DNA of 64,000 nucleotides, from assembly GCA_002339675.1 (NCBI GenBank), contig DDKB01000001.1, positions 124,001 through 188,000 of the forward strand, read 5' to 3'. The notes beneath the pieces were generated by a model, which worked only from the letters and a program-made list of their open reading frames with translations, was not told the DNA's origin and did no database searches. The stretch comes from Stutzerimonas stutzeri. Lineage in GTDB: Bacteria; Pseudomonadota; Gammaproteobacteria; Pseudomonadales; Pseudomonadaceae. This document shows, in pieces, positions 15,084-23,877 of the stretch; within the stretch, counting starts at the first letter, position 1, and each line of letters begins with the position of its first letter. Made by a program: the position numbers and the translations under genes.

Positions 15084-16441
15084 GCCGTCGTTCTGGTATT
15101 GGCCGCCTGGCACTGGCGGCTGCGCTGCTTGGCAACGTCCTGCACGCGCCGGCACAGGAGACTGAGGAACCGTTCATCGTCGGTGTCTGCTCCCATGAAC
15201 TGCACCTACCGGGCAGCCGCGCCAAAGGCTACGAATTGTTGCGCAAGGCCGGCATCGCATCGGTACGCACGGACGCGCACTGGGCGTTCGTCGAGCGCCA
15301 GCGCGACAAGCTGGCCCTGGAGCCGCACTGGAACGACTACCTGCGCAAGACCCAGGCCCAGGGCATCGACAGCCTTCTGATACTCGGCTACGGCAACATT
15401 CACCACGGCGACGGTGAAAAACCGCGCAGCGAACCGGTGCGTGCGGCCTACAACCGTTATGTGGCGTTCATTGCGCAGCAGCTGCGTGGCCGTGTGCAGC
15501 ATTACGAAATCTGGAATGAGTGGGACCTCGAGAACCCGGACGACCCCGCGTTCACCCAGGACTATGCGCGGCTGGTGGCCGACGCGGCCGGAATCATTCG
15601 CCAGCAGGACCCCGATGCCAAGGTGCTGGCCGGGGCGGTGACCAGCCAGGGCATCCGGTCGGGGTTCGCCGAACGGCTGGTCGAAGCCGGCGTCATGCAG
15701 TCGGTCGACGGGATTTCGCTGCACCCCTACGTCCACTGCAATCGCGGCGATCAAGCCACGCCGGAGGCCTGGATCGAGTGGCTGGATGGCGTCGCACTGG
15801 ACCTCTCCCGCGCCGCCAACCAGCCGGTACCGATCTACCTCACGGAAATGGCGTGGCCTGCGCACCAGGGCGCCTGCGGCATCGATGAAACCCTGCAGGC
15901 GGCGTACCTGGCCCGCAGCTACTTCCTCGCCCGGACGCTGCCCAACGTGCGCGGCTATTGGTGGTACGACCTGCGCAACGACGGCACCGACCCACGGGAG
16001 CGCGAGCACAACTTCGGCCTGCTGCGCCAGGACTACAGCCCCAAGCCGGCCTATGCCGTGCTGCAGGCCATCAGCCCGATCATCGAGCGCTATCGCTTTG
16101 TCGGGCGCGTCGGCGATGCGGACAGGGACACTGTGCAGCTGCGCTTCGCCAACGCCGGGGACCAGCTGCTGGTGGCCTGGAGCACGGGCAAGCCGCAGTC
16201 GATCAGCGTGTTCTCGACCGCCCAGAGCGGCGGCGGCCCGGTGGAACTGCTCGACACCGCGCAGCCGGACCGGGGACGAGTCGCCACCGCTGCCCACTGG
16301 CAATGCGAGGCCGCCGGTGGCGGTTGCTCGGCGCGGGTCGAGCTTGGCGAGTTTCCCAAGATCATCCGTCTTGCAGCAGCCGGTCCGGTTTCGCTCGCCA
16401 GCGAGCCCGCGAGCTCGACACTCGATTCAAACGAACCTTAA
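15080..16441 (+). CDS. PslG-like secreted glycoside hydrolase (clan GH-A, GH39-like)
   Basis: 453 residues with a signal peptide (MSRRSGIGRLALAAALLGNVLHAPAQ). A TIM-barrel hydrolase: acid/base Glu147 in HYEIWNEWDLENP and candidate nucleophile Glu256 in IYLTEMAWP, with the SLHPYVHC and GYWWYDLRNDG segments. P. aeruginosa PslG, a hydrolase encoded in the psl locus, has the same architecture and acts on Psl in the periplasm. This one probably trims or proofreads the polymer made by the operon. It is translationally coupled to the Wzy-like gene (ATGA). Confidence 0.8.
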   Translation: MSRRSGIGRLALAAALLGNVLHAPAQETEEPFIVGVCSHELHLPGSRAKGYELLRKAGIASVRTDAHWAFVERQRDKLALEPHWNDYLRKTQAQGIDSLLILGYGNIHHGDGEKPRSEPVRAAYNRYVAFIAQQLRGRVQHYEIWNEWDLENPDDPAFTQDYARLVADAAGIIRQQDPDAKVLAGAVTSQGIRSGFAERLVEAGVMQSVDGISLHPYVHCNRGDQATPEAWIEWLDGVALDLSRAANQPVPIYLTEMAWPAHQGACGIDETLQAAYLARSYFLARTLPNVRGYWWYDLRNDGTDPREREHNFGLLRQDYSPKPAYAVLQAISPIIERYRFVGRVGDADRDTVQLRFANAGDQLLVAWSTGKPQSISVFSTAQSGGGPVELLDTAQPDRGRVATAAHWQCEAAGGGCSARVELGEFPKIIRLAAAGPVSLASEPASSTLDSNEP

Positions 16442-16459
16442 AGGAAAAGGTGATTCCCG

Positions 16460-17578
16460 ATGATCGTGATCAATGCACGCTTCCTGACCCAGGAAATGCG
16501 CGGTGTCCAGCGTTTCGCCGAGCAGCTCTGCCTGCAGCTCAAGACCCTACGCGACGACCTGGTCTTCGTGGCACCGCAGAACATCTGCCTGCACGAAAGC
16601 GCCAAGCGTTTGCAGGTGCGCCGCATCGGTCGCCATCGCGGCCACCTGTGGGAGCAGGTCGACCTCCCCCTTTGGCTGGCCCGTAACGGCAACCCGCCCC
16701 TGGTATCGCTCTGCAACACGGCGCCGCTGGCCTACCGCAACCAGATCGCGACGCATCACGACATCACCTATGTCAGACATCCGGAAAGCTATTCGAGGAC
16801 CTTTAGAGCCATGTATCGCACCCTGACACCGCTGCTGCTCGGCCGCGTCAAGGCACTGATCACCGGGAGCGAATTCTCGCGCATGGAACTCGCCTCTCAC
16901 TACGGGTATCCGGCCAGCAAGATCAGCATCGTGCCGAGCGCGGTGGACGAGCGGTTTCAACCATTCTGCGTGGATACGGCGCCCCGCGGAACGACGCCCT
17001 ATCTGCTGGCCGTGTCGTCCCCCAGCACACACAAGAACTTTGCCCGCATGATCGCCGCCTTCCTGCGCGTCGAGGGCCACAACGACGTCGAGCTGCGCAT
17101 CGTCGGGGACTCCAACCGGGTCTTCGCCGGAAGCATTCACGACGTGGCCGGCAGCCGGCGCATCCACAACCTCGGCCGGTTGCCGGACGACGAGCTGGTC
17201 AAGGCCTATCAGGGCGCGACCGCCTTCGTGTTCCCGTCGATCTACGAGGGCTTCGGCATTCCGCCGCTCGAGGCGCAGGCCTGCGGCTGCCCGGTGATTG
17301 CGGCGCGCTCGGCCTCGATACCGGAAGTCCTCGGCGAAAGCGCGTTGTATTTCGATCCGCTGGACGTCGGGGACATCAGCCGGGCCATGGAGCGAATCCT
17401 GAGCGACGAAGCCTTGCGCCTGGACCTGCGCAGGCGCGGCAAGGCCAACGTCGCGCGCTTCTCGTGGAACGCCTCGGCGCGGCAGCTTTCTCGGCTAATC
17501 GACCAGGTCTTCATCGGCGAACGCGACATGAACACCGCCACCATCACGGCGCTGCCCGTGGGGCAACCCAAGCACTAG
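16460..17578 (+). CDS. Family 4 glycosyltransferase
   Basis: 372 residues. The N-terminus MIVINARFLTQEMRGVQRFAEQL and the C-terminal VFPSIYEGFGIPPLEAQACGCPVIAA (E-x7-E) with SVPEVLGE-like SIPEVLGESALYFDP are classical GT4 features, resembling mannosyltransferases of the WbaZ/WbpY kind. It starts 18 bases after the hydrolase gene. It should extend the repeat unit; donor unknown. Confidence 0.85.
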   Translation: MIVINARFLTQEMRGVQRFAEQLCLQLKTLRDDLVFVAPQNICLHESAKRLQVRRIGRHRGHLWEQVDLPLWLARNGNPPLVSLCNTAPLAYRNQIATHHDITYVRHPESYSRTFRAMYRTLTPLLLGRVKALITGSEFSRMELASHYGYPASKISIVPSAVDERFQPFCVDTAPRGTTPYLLAVSSPSTHKNFARMIAAFLRVEGHNDVELRIVGDSNRVFAGSIHDVAGSRRIHNLGRLPDDELVKAYQGATAFVFPSIYEGFGIPPLEAQACGCPVIAARSASIPEVLGESALYFDPLDVGDISRAMERILSDEALRLDLRRRGKANVARFSWNASARQLSRLIDQVFIGERDMNTATITALPVGQPKH

Positions 17579-17704
17579 CCGCGCCGTTCCGGCGCCCCGG
17601 TTCGCAGCCGGATCCCCCTCGACATGCGTGTCCACCCGGATCTGCGCTGGTTGCCCGATCTGCAGGCAGCCGAACGCTATTCCCCTCACTCAAAAGGACT
17701 TCCT

Positions 17705-18922
17705 ATGAAAATCGCCATTGTGCACGACTGGCTGGTGACCTACGCCGGGGCCGAAAGGGTCCTGGCCGGGCTGCTGGACGTCTGGCCGGAAGCCGATCTG
17801 TTCGCTGTCATCGACTTTCTTTCCGACGAAGACCGCGCCCACCTCGGGGGCAAGCGCGCCACCACCACCTTCATCCAGCAACTGCCCAAGGCCAGGACGC
17901 ACTACCAGAAGTACCTGCCGCTGATGCCGCTGGCCATCGAGCAGCTGGACATGTCCGCCTACGACCTGGTGATCTCCAGTAGCCATGCCGTGGCCAAGGG
18001 CGTACTGACCGGGCCCAACCAGCTGCACATCAGCTATGTGCATTCGCCGATCCGCTATGCCTGGGACCTGCAGCACCAGTACCTGCACGAGGCCAGCCTG
18101 GACCATGGCTTCAAGGCCAAGCTGGCGCGCATGCTGCTGCACTACATGCGCATGTGGGACCAGCGCACCGCCAGTGGCGTGGACGACTTCGTGGCCAACT
18201 CGCACTTCATCGGCCGGCGGATCAACAAGAGCTACCGGCGCGAGTCGACGGTCATCTACCCGCCCGTGGACACCCGCCAGTTCACCCTGCACGCGACAAA
18301 GGAGGATTACTACCTGACCGCCTCGCGCATGGTGCCCTACAAGCGCATCCCGATGATCGTCGAGGCGTTTTCGCGCATGCCCGATAAAAAGCTGATCGTG
18401 ATCGGCTCCGGCCCGGAAATGGACAAGGCCAAGGAACTGGCCTCGCCCAACGTGACCCTGATGGGCTATCAGAGCTTTGCCGTGCTGTTGCACCACATGC
18501 AGCGCGCCAAGGCCTTCGTGTTCGCTGCCGAGGAGGATTTCGGCATCGCGCCCATCGAGGCCCAGGCCTGCGGCACGCCGGTCATCGCCTACGGCCGCGG
18601 TGGCGTGCTGGAAACGGTGCGCGGGCTCGGCCAGCCGGAACCGACCGGGGTGTTCTATGGCGAGCAGACCGCGGCGGCGCTGGTCGAGGCGGTCGAGTAC
18701 TTCGAATCGCAGGCACATCGCATCCTGCCTGAGAGCTGCCGCACAAGCGCAGAGCGATTTTCAACCGAACGATTCAGGCGCGAGATCAAGGCGTTCGTGG
18801 AAACTAGGGCTCTGGAGGTGTCGTTGCTTAACGGACAGGACGCACCTGCGGAGCGACCGGCCATTACAGCGGTCAGCGTCGCGCCGGTCTACCCGACGGC
18901 AGTGCCCATGAAGCACGCCTAG
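17705..18922 (+). CDS. Family 4 glycosyltransferase (WbaZ-like, probable mannosyltransferase)
   Basis: 405 residues from the ATG at 17705 (MKIAIVHDWLVTYAGAERVL), preceded by AAAGGA; the frame is open back to 17624 without a site. The long conserved N-terminal part with HSPIRYAWDLQHQYL and the motif EEDFGIAPIEAQACGTPVIAYGRGG match WbaZ-type GT4 enzymes, which often transfer mannose from GDP-mannose. It is separated from the previous gene by 126 bases. The last 35 residues look poorly conserved. Confidence 0.85.
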   Translation: MKIAIVHDWLVTYAGAERVLAGLLDVWPEADLFAVIDFLSDEDRAHLGGKRATTTFIQQLPKARTHYQKYLPLMPLAIEQLDMSAYDLVISSSHAVAKGVLTGPNQLHISYVHSPIRYAWDLQHQYLHEASLDHGFKAKLARMLLHYMRMWDQRTASGVDDFVANSHFIGRRINKSYRRESTVIYPPVDTRQFTLHATKEDYYLTASRMVPYKRIPMIVEAFSRMPDKKLIVIGSGPEMDKAKELASPNVTLMGYQSFAVLLHHMQRAKAFVFAAEEDFGIAPIEAQACGTPVIAYGRGGVLETVRGLGQPEPTGVFYGEQTAAALVEAVEYFESQAHRILPESCRTSAERFSTERFRREIKAFVETRALEVSLLNGQDAPAERPAITAVSVAPVYPTAVPMKHA

Positions 18923-18953
18923 CGGCCCCTCACCCACCTGCGAGGTTTCAAGG

Positions 18954-19286
18954 ATGAACACAGCAACCGTATCGCACCGCATTCCGACCCTGACGGCATT
19001 AAGCATCGCCTTGCTGATCAGCGGGACGACCCACGCCAGCCACCGTGCCGACTCATCCCAGACGCTGCATCCACAGGACGTGGAAAACGCGACGTCGAAC
19101 CGTGCCGATTGCGGCACCGGGATCAGCGGACCAATCGCCGACACACCCGATAGCCGTCCGGCTGGGCCGGCGTGCGCTGACGATGGCCGCGCGGGCACCG
19201 CCACGCCGGCACCGATTCGCCTGGCCAAGCCGTTGCTGGGCAACCCCTACCGCCGTTCGGGCGAAGGTATTCGCTACACCTTCTAA
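18954..19286 (+). CDS. Small secreted protein of the exopolysaccharide operon, unknown
   Basis: 110 residues with a signal peptide (MNTATVSHRIPTLTALSIALLISGTTHA). The mature region has low complexity, two cysteines (CGTGISGPIADTPDSRPAGPAC spacing, which could form a disulfide) and the end LGNPYRRSGEGIRYTF. No family is recognised. Its place between two glycosyltransferase genes, on the same strand, suggests a periplasmic or matrix-associated accessory. GAGG lies 10 bases before the ATG. Confidence 0.5.
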   Translation: MNTATVSHRIPTLTALSIALLISGTTHASHRADSSQTLHPQDVENATSNRADCGTGISGPIADTPDSRPAGPACADDGRAGTATPAPIRLAKPLLGNPYRRSGEGIRYTF

Positions 19287-19309
19287 CACTGAGTTTTCTC
19301 GGAGGCACC

Positions 19310-19519
19310 ATGGACAGTGCAGATCAATCACGGCAAACGCTGGTGTATGCCGACGGCTATTCCTACACGGAGATTTTCGAGGCGCCCGACCTCGCGGGCA
19401 CGGCCGGCGTGACCCGGCTGATCAGTGTGTTCCACGCCTTTTTCAACCCCGACGCCGATTCCGCCTGTAGCCAGCCCACGGCCGTCGCCCGGGCGGGCGA
19501 CCCGCAAAGCGCCGCCTGA
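19310..19519 (+). CDS. Small hypothetical protein of the exopolysaccharide operon
   Basis: 69 residues, starting behind a strong GGAGG (19302-19306). The core (TLVYADGYSYTEIFEAPDLAGTAGVTRLISVFHAFF) is not obviously secreted or membrane-bound. No family is recognised. Coding potential is supported by the ribosome-binding site and by its position in line with the operon; otherwise evidence is thin. Confidence 0.4.
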   Translation: MDSADQSRQTLVYADGYSYTEIFEAPDLAGTAGVTRLISVFHAFFNPDADSACSQPTAVARAGDPQSAA

Positions 19520-19645
19520 GCGTCACCACCGCCCCTTTCGTTCCACCCAGACTGTCCTTCCCCTACGCCACGCCAGCGGCATCCGATCGCTGACGTGGCG
19601 GCGTGCCCGCTCGTTCGAGCGGGCGGTATCGACCCGAGTCCGAAC

Positions 19646-20644
19646 ATGACACAGACAACCACAGTGGTGACCGTCACCTACGGCGATCGGCTGCCCTATT
19701 TGCAGCAACTGGTCGAGCGCGCGCTGAGTTTCGAGCAGATCCGCGACGTCGTGGTGGTGAGCAACGCCTCGAGCGCACCGCTCGATGCGCTGGCGGCGCG
19801 CTTTGCCGGCCGAGTCAGGCTGATCGAGCTGCCCAGCAACACCGGTTCGGCCAATGGCTATGCCGTGGCACTGGATGCCGCGCTCGCCAGCGGCGCCGAG
19901 TACATCTGGATGATGGACGACGACAACGCGCCGACGGAGGCAGCCGTGGCGATCCTGCACCGCGAAGTGACACGCCTCGGCGACAGGCTCGGCGCTGCCC
20001 AGGTCGCCGTGCTCGGCTACCGCGCCACCCAACAGGCGGACGTGGCCCAGGGCGTGCCGTCCCGGTTCCTCTGCCAACCGCGATCGAGTTATTTCGGCTT
20101 CCACCTGGCGCAGTTGCCCTACAAGCTCTGGCGCCGCACCCGCTGGGGCAAACGCCCCGGGGTGCGCGCGGACCGGGTCAGCCTGCCCTTCGCGCCCTAC
20201 GGTGGCATGCTGGCCCACCGCAGCCTGTACCAGCGAATTGGCCTGCCCCGCCGGGAGCTGGTGCTGTATGTCGACGACACTGAATACACCCGGCGTATCA
20301 CCGCTGGCGGTGGCCAGCTGTGGCTGTTCACCGAGGCGGTGATCGACGAACTGGAGCATTCCTGGAACATCAAGGCGCGTACCGGCAGCATCTACGAGAC
20401 CTTCCTGCTCGGGGATTCGGATTTTCGCGCCTACTACACCGCGCGCAACCAGGCCTGGTTCGACACCCACGTATGGGCCGCATCGCCCGCCGTGCACCGG
20501 CTCAATCGCGCGGTCTTTCTCGGCCTGCTGCGCCTGTTCAGCCGGCTGCGCCACAGCCAGGCTCGCCTGGCGCTGATCGAGCAGGCGATCCGTGATGGCG
20601 AACGCGGCGCCCTGGGCATGAGCGAGCAGTTTCCACTTCGTTGA
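19646..20644 (+). CDS. Family 2 glycosyltransferase (GlfT2/rhamnosyltransferase-like)
   Basis: 332 residues from the ATG at 19646 (MTQTTTVVTVTYGDRLPYL). GT-A features: VTVTYGDR, VVVVSNASS, NTGSANGYAVALDAAL and the metal-binding MMDDDNAPT. The C-terminal YVDDTEYTRRITAGGGQLWL and the late LEHSWNIK resemble rhamnosyl- or galactofuranosyltransferases of GT2. The ribosome-binding site is weak. It belongs to the polysaccharide operon. Confidence 0.8.
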   Translation: MTQTTTVVTVTYGDRLPYLQQLVERALSFEQIRDVVVVSNASSAPLDALAARFAGRVRLIELPSNTGSANGYAVALDAALASGAEYIWMMDDDNAPTEAAVAILHREVTRLGDRLGAAQVAVLGYRATQQADVAQGVPSRFLCQPRSSYFGFHLAQLPYKLWRRTRWGKRPGVRADRVSLPFAPYGGMLAHRSLYQRIGLPRRELVLYVDDTEYTRRITAGGGQLWLFTEAVIDELEHSWNIKARTGSIYETFLLGDSDFRAYYTARNQAWFDTHVWAASPAVHRLNRAVFLGLLRLFSRLRHSQARLALIEQAIRDGERGALGMSEQFPLR

Positions 20645-20701
20645 CGCCGGCCAGCCACGGAGGGACGTGCAGGCTTTCTATCTTTGAAAGGGGGGCGGGA
20701 C

Positions 20702-21757
20702 ATGGACATCGCATCGGTTAGACGCGACGGCAACAACTTCGATTTCCTGCGCTTCTTCGCCGCCTCGGCGGTGGTGCTCGGACATTGCTACTGGCTGTCG
20801 GGCCGCGGCGCGGTCGAACCGGTACGGCTGTTTACCGGCTCGATGGACGCCGCCGACATCGCGGTGAACCTGTTCTTCGTGATGAGCGGCTTTCTCATCG
20901 CCGCCTCGTGGCTCAACAGCCACAGCCTGCTCGACTTCGTCGCCAAGCGGGCCCTGCGGATCTTTCCGGCATTGGCCGTCTCGACGCTGGTCACGGTGCT
21001 GGTCATCGGTCCGCTGGCGACCGGGCTGCCACTCGGCGACTACCTGTTGAACACCCAGACGGTGCGCTACCTGTCGAACGTGGCGCTGGTCACCCAGTTT
21101 CACCTGCCGGCGGTATTCAGCCACAACCCCTTTCCCGACACCGTTAACGGCTCGGTCTGGACGCTGCCCTATGAAGTGATGATGTATGCGACGCTGTTGT
21201 TGCTCGGCCTGCTCAGGCTGTTCGGCCGGATCGCGACCCTCGCCGTGCCGCTGGGGCTGATGCTGGTGCACTTTTTGGTCGCGCCCTCGTTCGGCCTGGA
21301 GAGCGACATCCTGCGCAAGGCAACGCGTCTGGGCATGTTCTTCTTTTTCGGCTCGGCGCTGTACCTGTACCGCCAGCGGCTGCCATGGAACGGCAAGATT
21401 GCGCTGCTCCTGCTGGTGCTATCGCTGCTCAGCGCCCAGACGCCCTGGTGGTTATTCGTCCATGTGCTGACCCTGCCGTACATCACCATCTACCTGGCGC
21501 ATCTGCCGTGGCCGCGCCTGTCGCGCTTCGGGCGCTACGGTGACTTTTCCTACGGCCTGTACATTTTCAGCTTTCCGTTTCAGCAATTGCTGGTGCACTG
21601 GCTGGGTTCGCAGTTATCGCTACCGGCGTTCATGCTGCTCAGCCTGGCCGGTAGTGTCGTCATCGCGGTGGTGTCCTGGCACTTGATCGAATCGCCTGCA
21701 CTGCGGCTCAAGCGCTACCTGCCCGCCCGTGCGCAGCTGGCGGCCAGCGCGCTGTAA
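20702..21757 (+). CDS. Acyltransferase 3 (OafA-type) membrane acyltransferase
   Basis: 351 residues, about 10 transmembrane helices. NFDFLRFFAASAVVLGHCYW contains the conserved Arg-Phe...His (His28) of the acyltransferase_3 family, and NGSVWTLPYEVMMYATLLL its second signature. Such proteins O-acetylate or otherwise acylate sugars, here probably the polymer repeat unit. The start at 20702 follows GGGGGCGGGA; a TTG six codons upstream is less likely. It is the last gene of the operon, convergent with the response-regulator gene. Confidence 0.85.
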   Translation: MDIASVRRDGNNFDFLRFFAASAVVLGHCYWLSGRGAVEPVRLFTGSMDAADIAVNLFFVMSGFLIAASWLNSHSLLDFVAKRALRIFPALAVSTLVTVLVIGPLATGLPLGDYLLNTQTVRYLSNVALVTQFHLPAVFSHNPFPDTVNGSVWTLPYEVMMYATLLLLGLLRLFGRIATLAVPLGLMLVHFLVAPSFGLESDILRKATRLGMFFFFGSALYLYRQRLPWNGKIALLLLVLSLLSAQTPWWLFVHVLTLPYITIYLAHLPWPRLSRFGRYGDFSYGLYIFSFPFQQLLVHWLGSQLSLPAFMLLSLAGSVVIAVVSWHLIESPALRLKRYLPARAQLAASAL

Positions 21758-21785
21758 CGGCCGAACTCTCGGCACAGCAGCGGTG

Positions 21786-22178
21786 CTAGGCGCGGTCAGC
21801 GCCTTCGATTAGCTGGCGGATGGTGCTGACCAGCAAGGTCAGGCCACTGCCCTTGGGCAGAAACGCATCGACCAGCTCGTCCACCGGGAGGTGCGACGGC
21901 AGGGCAGCGCTGGTCATCAGGATGGGGATGGTGTCGTACGCAGGATTGCGCCGAATGGTACGGACCATCTCGTAGCCGTTGAGCTCGGGCATCATGTAAT
22001 CGGTGATGATCAGTGCCGGGCGTTCCTCGGCGAGCCGGGCAAGGCCCTGGGCGCCGTTCGCTGCGTCAACGACCCGGTAACCCTCATCTTCGAGGATCAT
22101 CCCCATCAGTTTGCTCAGGCCGAGCTCATCTTCCACCAGCAATACCAGTGGCTTGCGCTCTGCGTGCGGGTCACGCAT
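21786..22178 (-). CDS. Single-domain response regulator (CheY-like)
   Basis: 130 residues consisting of a receiver domain only: acidic pocket Glu16-Asp17, phosphoacceptor Asp60 (IITDYMMPELNGYEM), Thr89/Ser90 and Lys109 (LPKGSG). No output domain, so it probably acts by protein-protein contact. Its first 8 bases overlap the end of the KaiC-like ATPase gene, implying translational coupling and a functional pair. The cognate histidine kinase is not in the window. Confidence 0.9.
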   Translation of the reverse strand: MRDPHAERKPLVLLVEDELGLSKLMGMILEDEGYRVVDAANGAQGLARLAEERPALIITDYMMPELNGYEMVRTIRRNPAYDTIPILMTSAALPSHLPVDELVDAFLPKGSGLTLLVSTIRQLIEGADRA

Positions 22179-23649
22179 CCCGTCCCCCTGCCGATGGCAA
22201 ACGGTGGGGTTGCCCCGTCACCACCCCCTCGGTATCGCTCATGCGCTCGCCGAGCCGGAACCCGCCAGCACCAAGGGAAAACTCGTAGACGTATGGGTCG
22301 AAGCCGCTCTCGCGCATCTTGAGGATCGCCAGGGTTCGGTAAAGCCGCGACTCGAGTTCGGCGTAGCGCAGCAGGACGATGTTTTCGGCGATCGAGGAAA
22401 CGGCCGTGAAACGCAGGCCTTCGTCCCCACCGACAATTTCCGCCAGCTCAGCCGTGAATACGGTGGTAACCCCTTCGCTGCGGAGGATGGCGGTCAGCGT
22501 GCTGAGGAAGCGCCCCAGCCGCTGGTCGTCGACTGCGCCCTGTTTGAAAGCATCCACGCCGTCGATGAACAACCGCTTCACGCCGCGGCAGCGCACACGG
22601 TCAAGAATCTCCTCGGCCAGCTGGTCCTGCAACAATTCGGTCGGCGAATGGTGGATGACCTCCACCACCCCGTTGTCGATCAACGCCCCTAGCTCCAGCC
22701 CCAGCGCACCGGCGCGGCGCCGCAGACGATGGGCATCTTCGTAGAAGCCAAAGATCAGGCCGGGTTCGGCGTCGCTGCTGCTGCAGATGAAGCTCAGCCC
22801 CAGGGTGGTCTTGCCGACTCCGGTGGGTCCGACCAGCAGCGTGGTCGAGGAGTACGGAATGCCGCCTTCGATGATCCTATTCAGCCCCGGGACGCCAGTA
22901 GTCAGGCGGGTATCGCGCATCACCGCGGAGTCGATCTCGCCGGTGACTGCCTCGAGCCGCGGGAACACCCGGAAGCCCTCATTGGAGATCAAGCTCAGGT
23001 GACGGCCGGAAATGAAGTCGCTGCCGCGGAACTTGCGCACCTGCAGGTAACGGTAGGTGCGGAAGTGATCCTCGTCGCTGCCCAGCTGGATCCAGCCGTC
23101 GACCATGGTGAACTCAGGGCTGCCCGAGTCGCGCTTGCTGTTGGTCAGCAACAGGATGGTGCAGCCGACCACGTCGGCATAGATCGACAAGTCATTGATG
23201 AACTCGCGGAAGGCACGTTCCGACGCGGCGTTCTCCTCCAGCGCGAACAGCCCGTCGATGACGATCAGCGAGGCCTGCTGGCGTTTGCCGTTGCGCGTCA
23301 GGTAGCGAAGGATGCCTTCCAGGCCGTCGCTGCGCAGGATGTCGAACGCACTTTCGTAGACGACCGAACTCCCGGCGTACTGGTTGTCCATGAACGCCAT
23401 GTTCTGCAGGTGCCGCAGCAACCGATGGTGGGTTTCGGCCAGCAGGGTCACGTAGAGCGAGCGTTCGCCGCGCGCCGCCCAGCCGTAGCAGATCTGGTTG
23501 GCGAGAATGGTCTTGCCCTCGCCTGGCCCGCCCTGGACGATATACACCGCGCGGGGCAGCAGGCCGCCCTTGAGCACCGCGTCCAGCCCGGGCACGCCGG
23601 TTGGTACATGATCTGGCGCCGTAGCCACGCAAGTCGAAGTCTCGGTCAC
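22171..23649 (-). CDS. KaiC-like dual ATPase
   Basis: 492 residues with two RecA-like KaiC domains. CI has Walker A GGPGEGKT (40-47) and Walker B LIVIDGL (128-134). CII has Walker A GPTGVGKT (274-281), acidic FYEDA (about 302-306) and Walker B LFIDGVDA (360-367). Proteins of this type outside cyanobacteria lack KaiA/KaiB partners and are linked to stress or signalling; here the gene overlaps a CheY-like regulator. CI retains a Glu after the beta strand (LLAET), CII has Glu-Asp. The classical KaiC Ser/Thr autophosphorylation pair is not evident. Confidence 0.85.
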   Translation of the reverse strand: MTETSTCVATAPDHVPTGVPGLDAVLKGGLLPRAVYIVQGGPGEGKTILANQICYGWAARGERSLYVTLLAETHHRLLRHLQNMAFMDNQYAGSSVVYESAFDILRSDGLEGILRYLTRNGKRQQASLIVIDGLFALEENAASERAFREFINDLSIYADVVGCTILLLTNSKRDSGSPEFTMVDGWIQLGSDEDHFRTYRYLQVRKFRGSDFISGRHLSLISNEGFRVFPRLEAVTGEIDSAVMRDTRLTTGVPGLNRIIEGGIPYSSTTLLVGPTGVGKTTLGLSFICSSSDAEPGLIFGFYEDAHRLRRRAGALGLELGALIDNGVVEVIHHSPTELLQDQLAEEILDRVRCRGVKRLFIDGVDAFKQGAVDDQRLGRFLSTLTAILRSEGVTTVFTAELAEIVGGDEGLRFTAVSSIAENIVLLRYAELESRLYRTLAILKMRESGFDPYVYEFSLGAGGFRLGERMSDTEGVVTGQPHRLPSAGGRDA

Positions 23650-23877
23650 AGCAGTCTTCCGTCCGAATCAATTCGGAGATGGTAACAGGGGGAGCCGCCG
23701 TTTCGCGCAATCGCGTACCCGTTGGTCAGTTTATGTACAGGTACGTTCAGGGCGCGCGCGGTTCTTTTCGCCGGGCCTGTTGACGCGCGCACCCGGAAAT
23801 CGGACTGATGGCTGGAGCAGCGCGACCAAAGGCCCTACCATGCGTGACGAACTCTTGATCGCCGTCCCTAGCGCCCC

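Noticed and set aside
21760..21773. Small hairpin GCCGA-ACTC-TCGGC after the acyltransferase gene
   Set aside because: Only five base pairs and no T tract; not convincing as a terminator.
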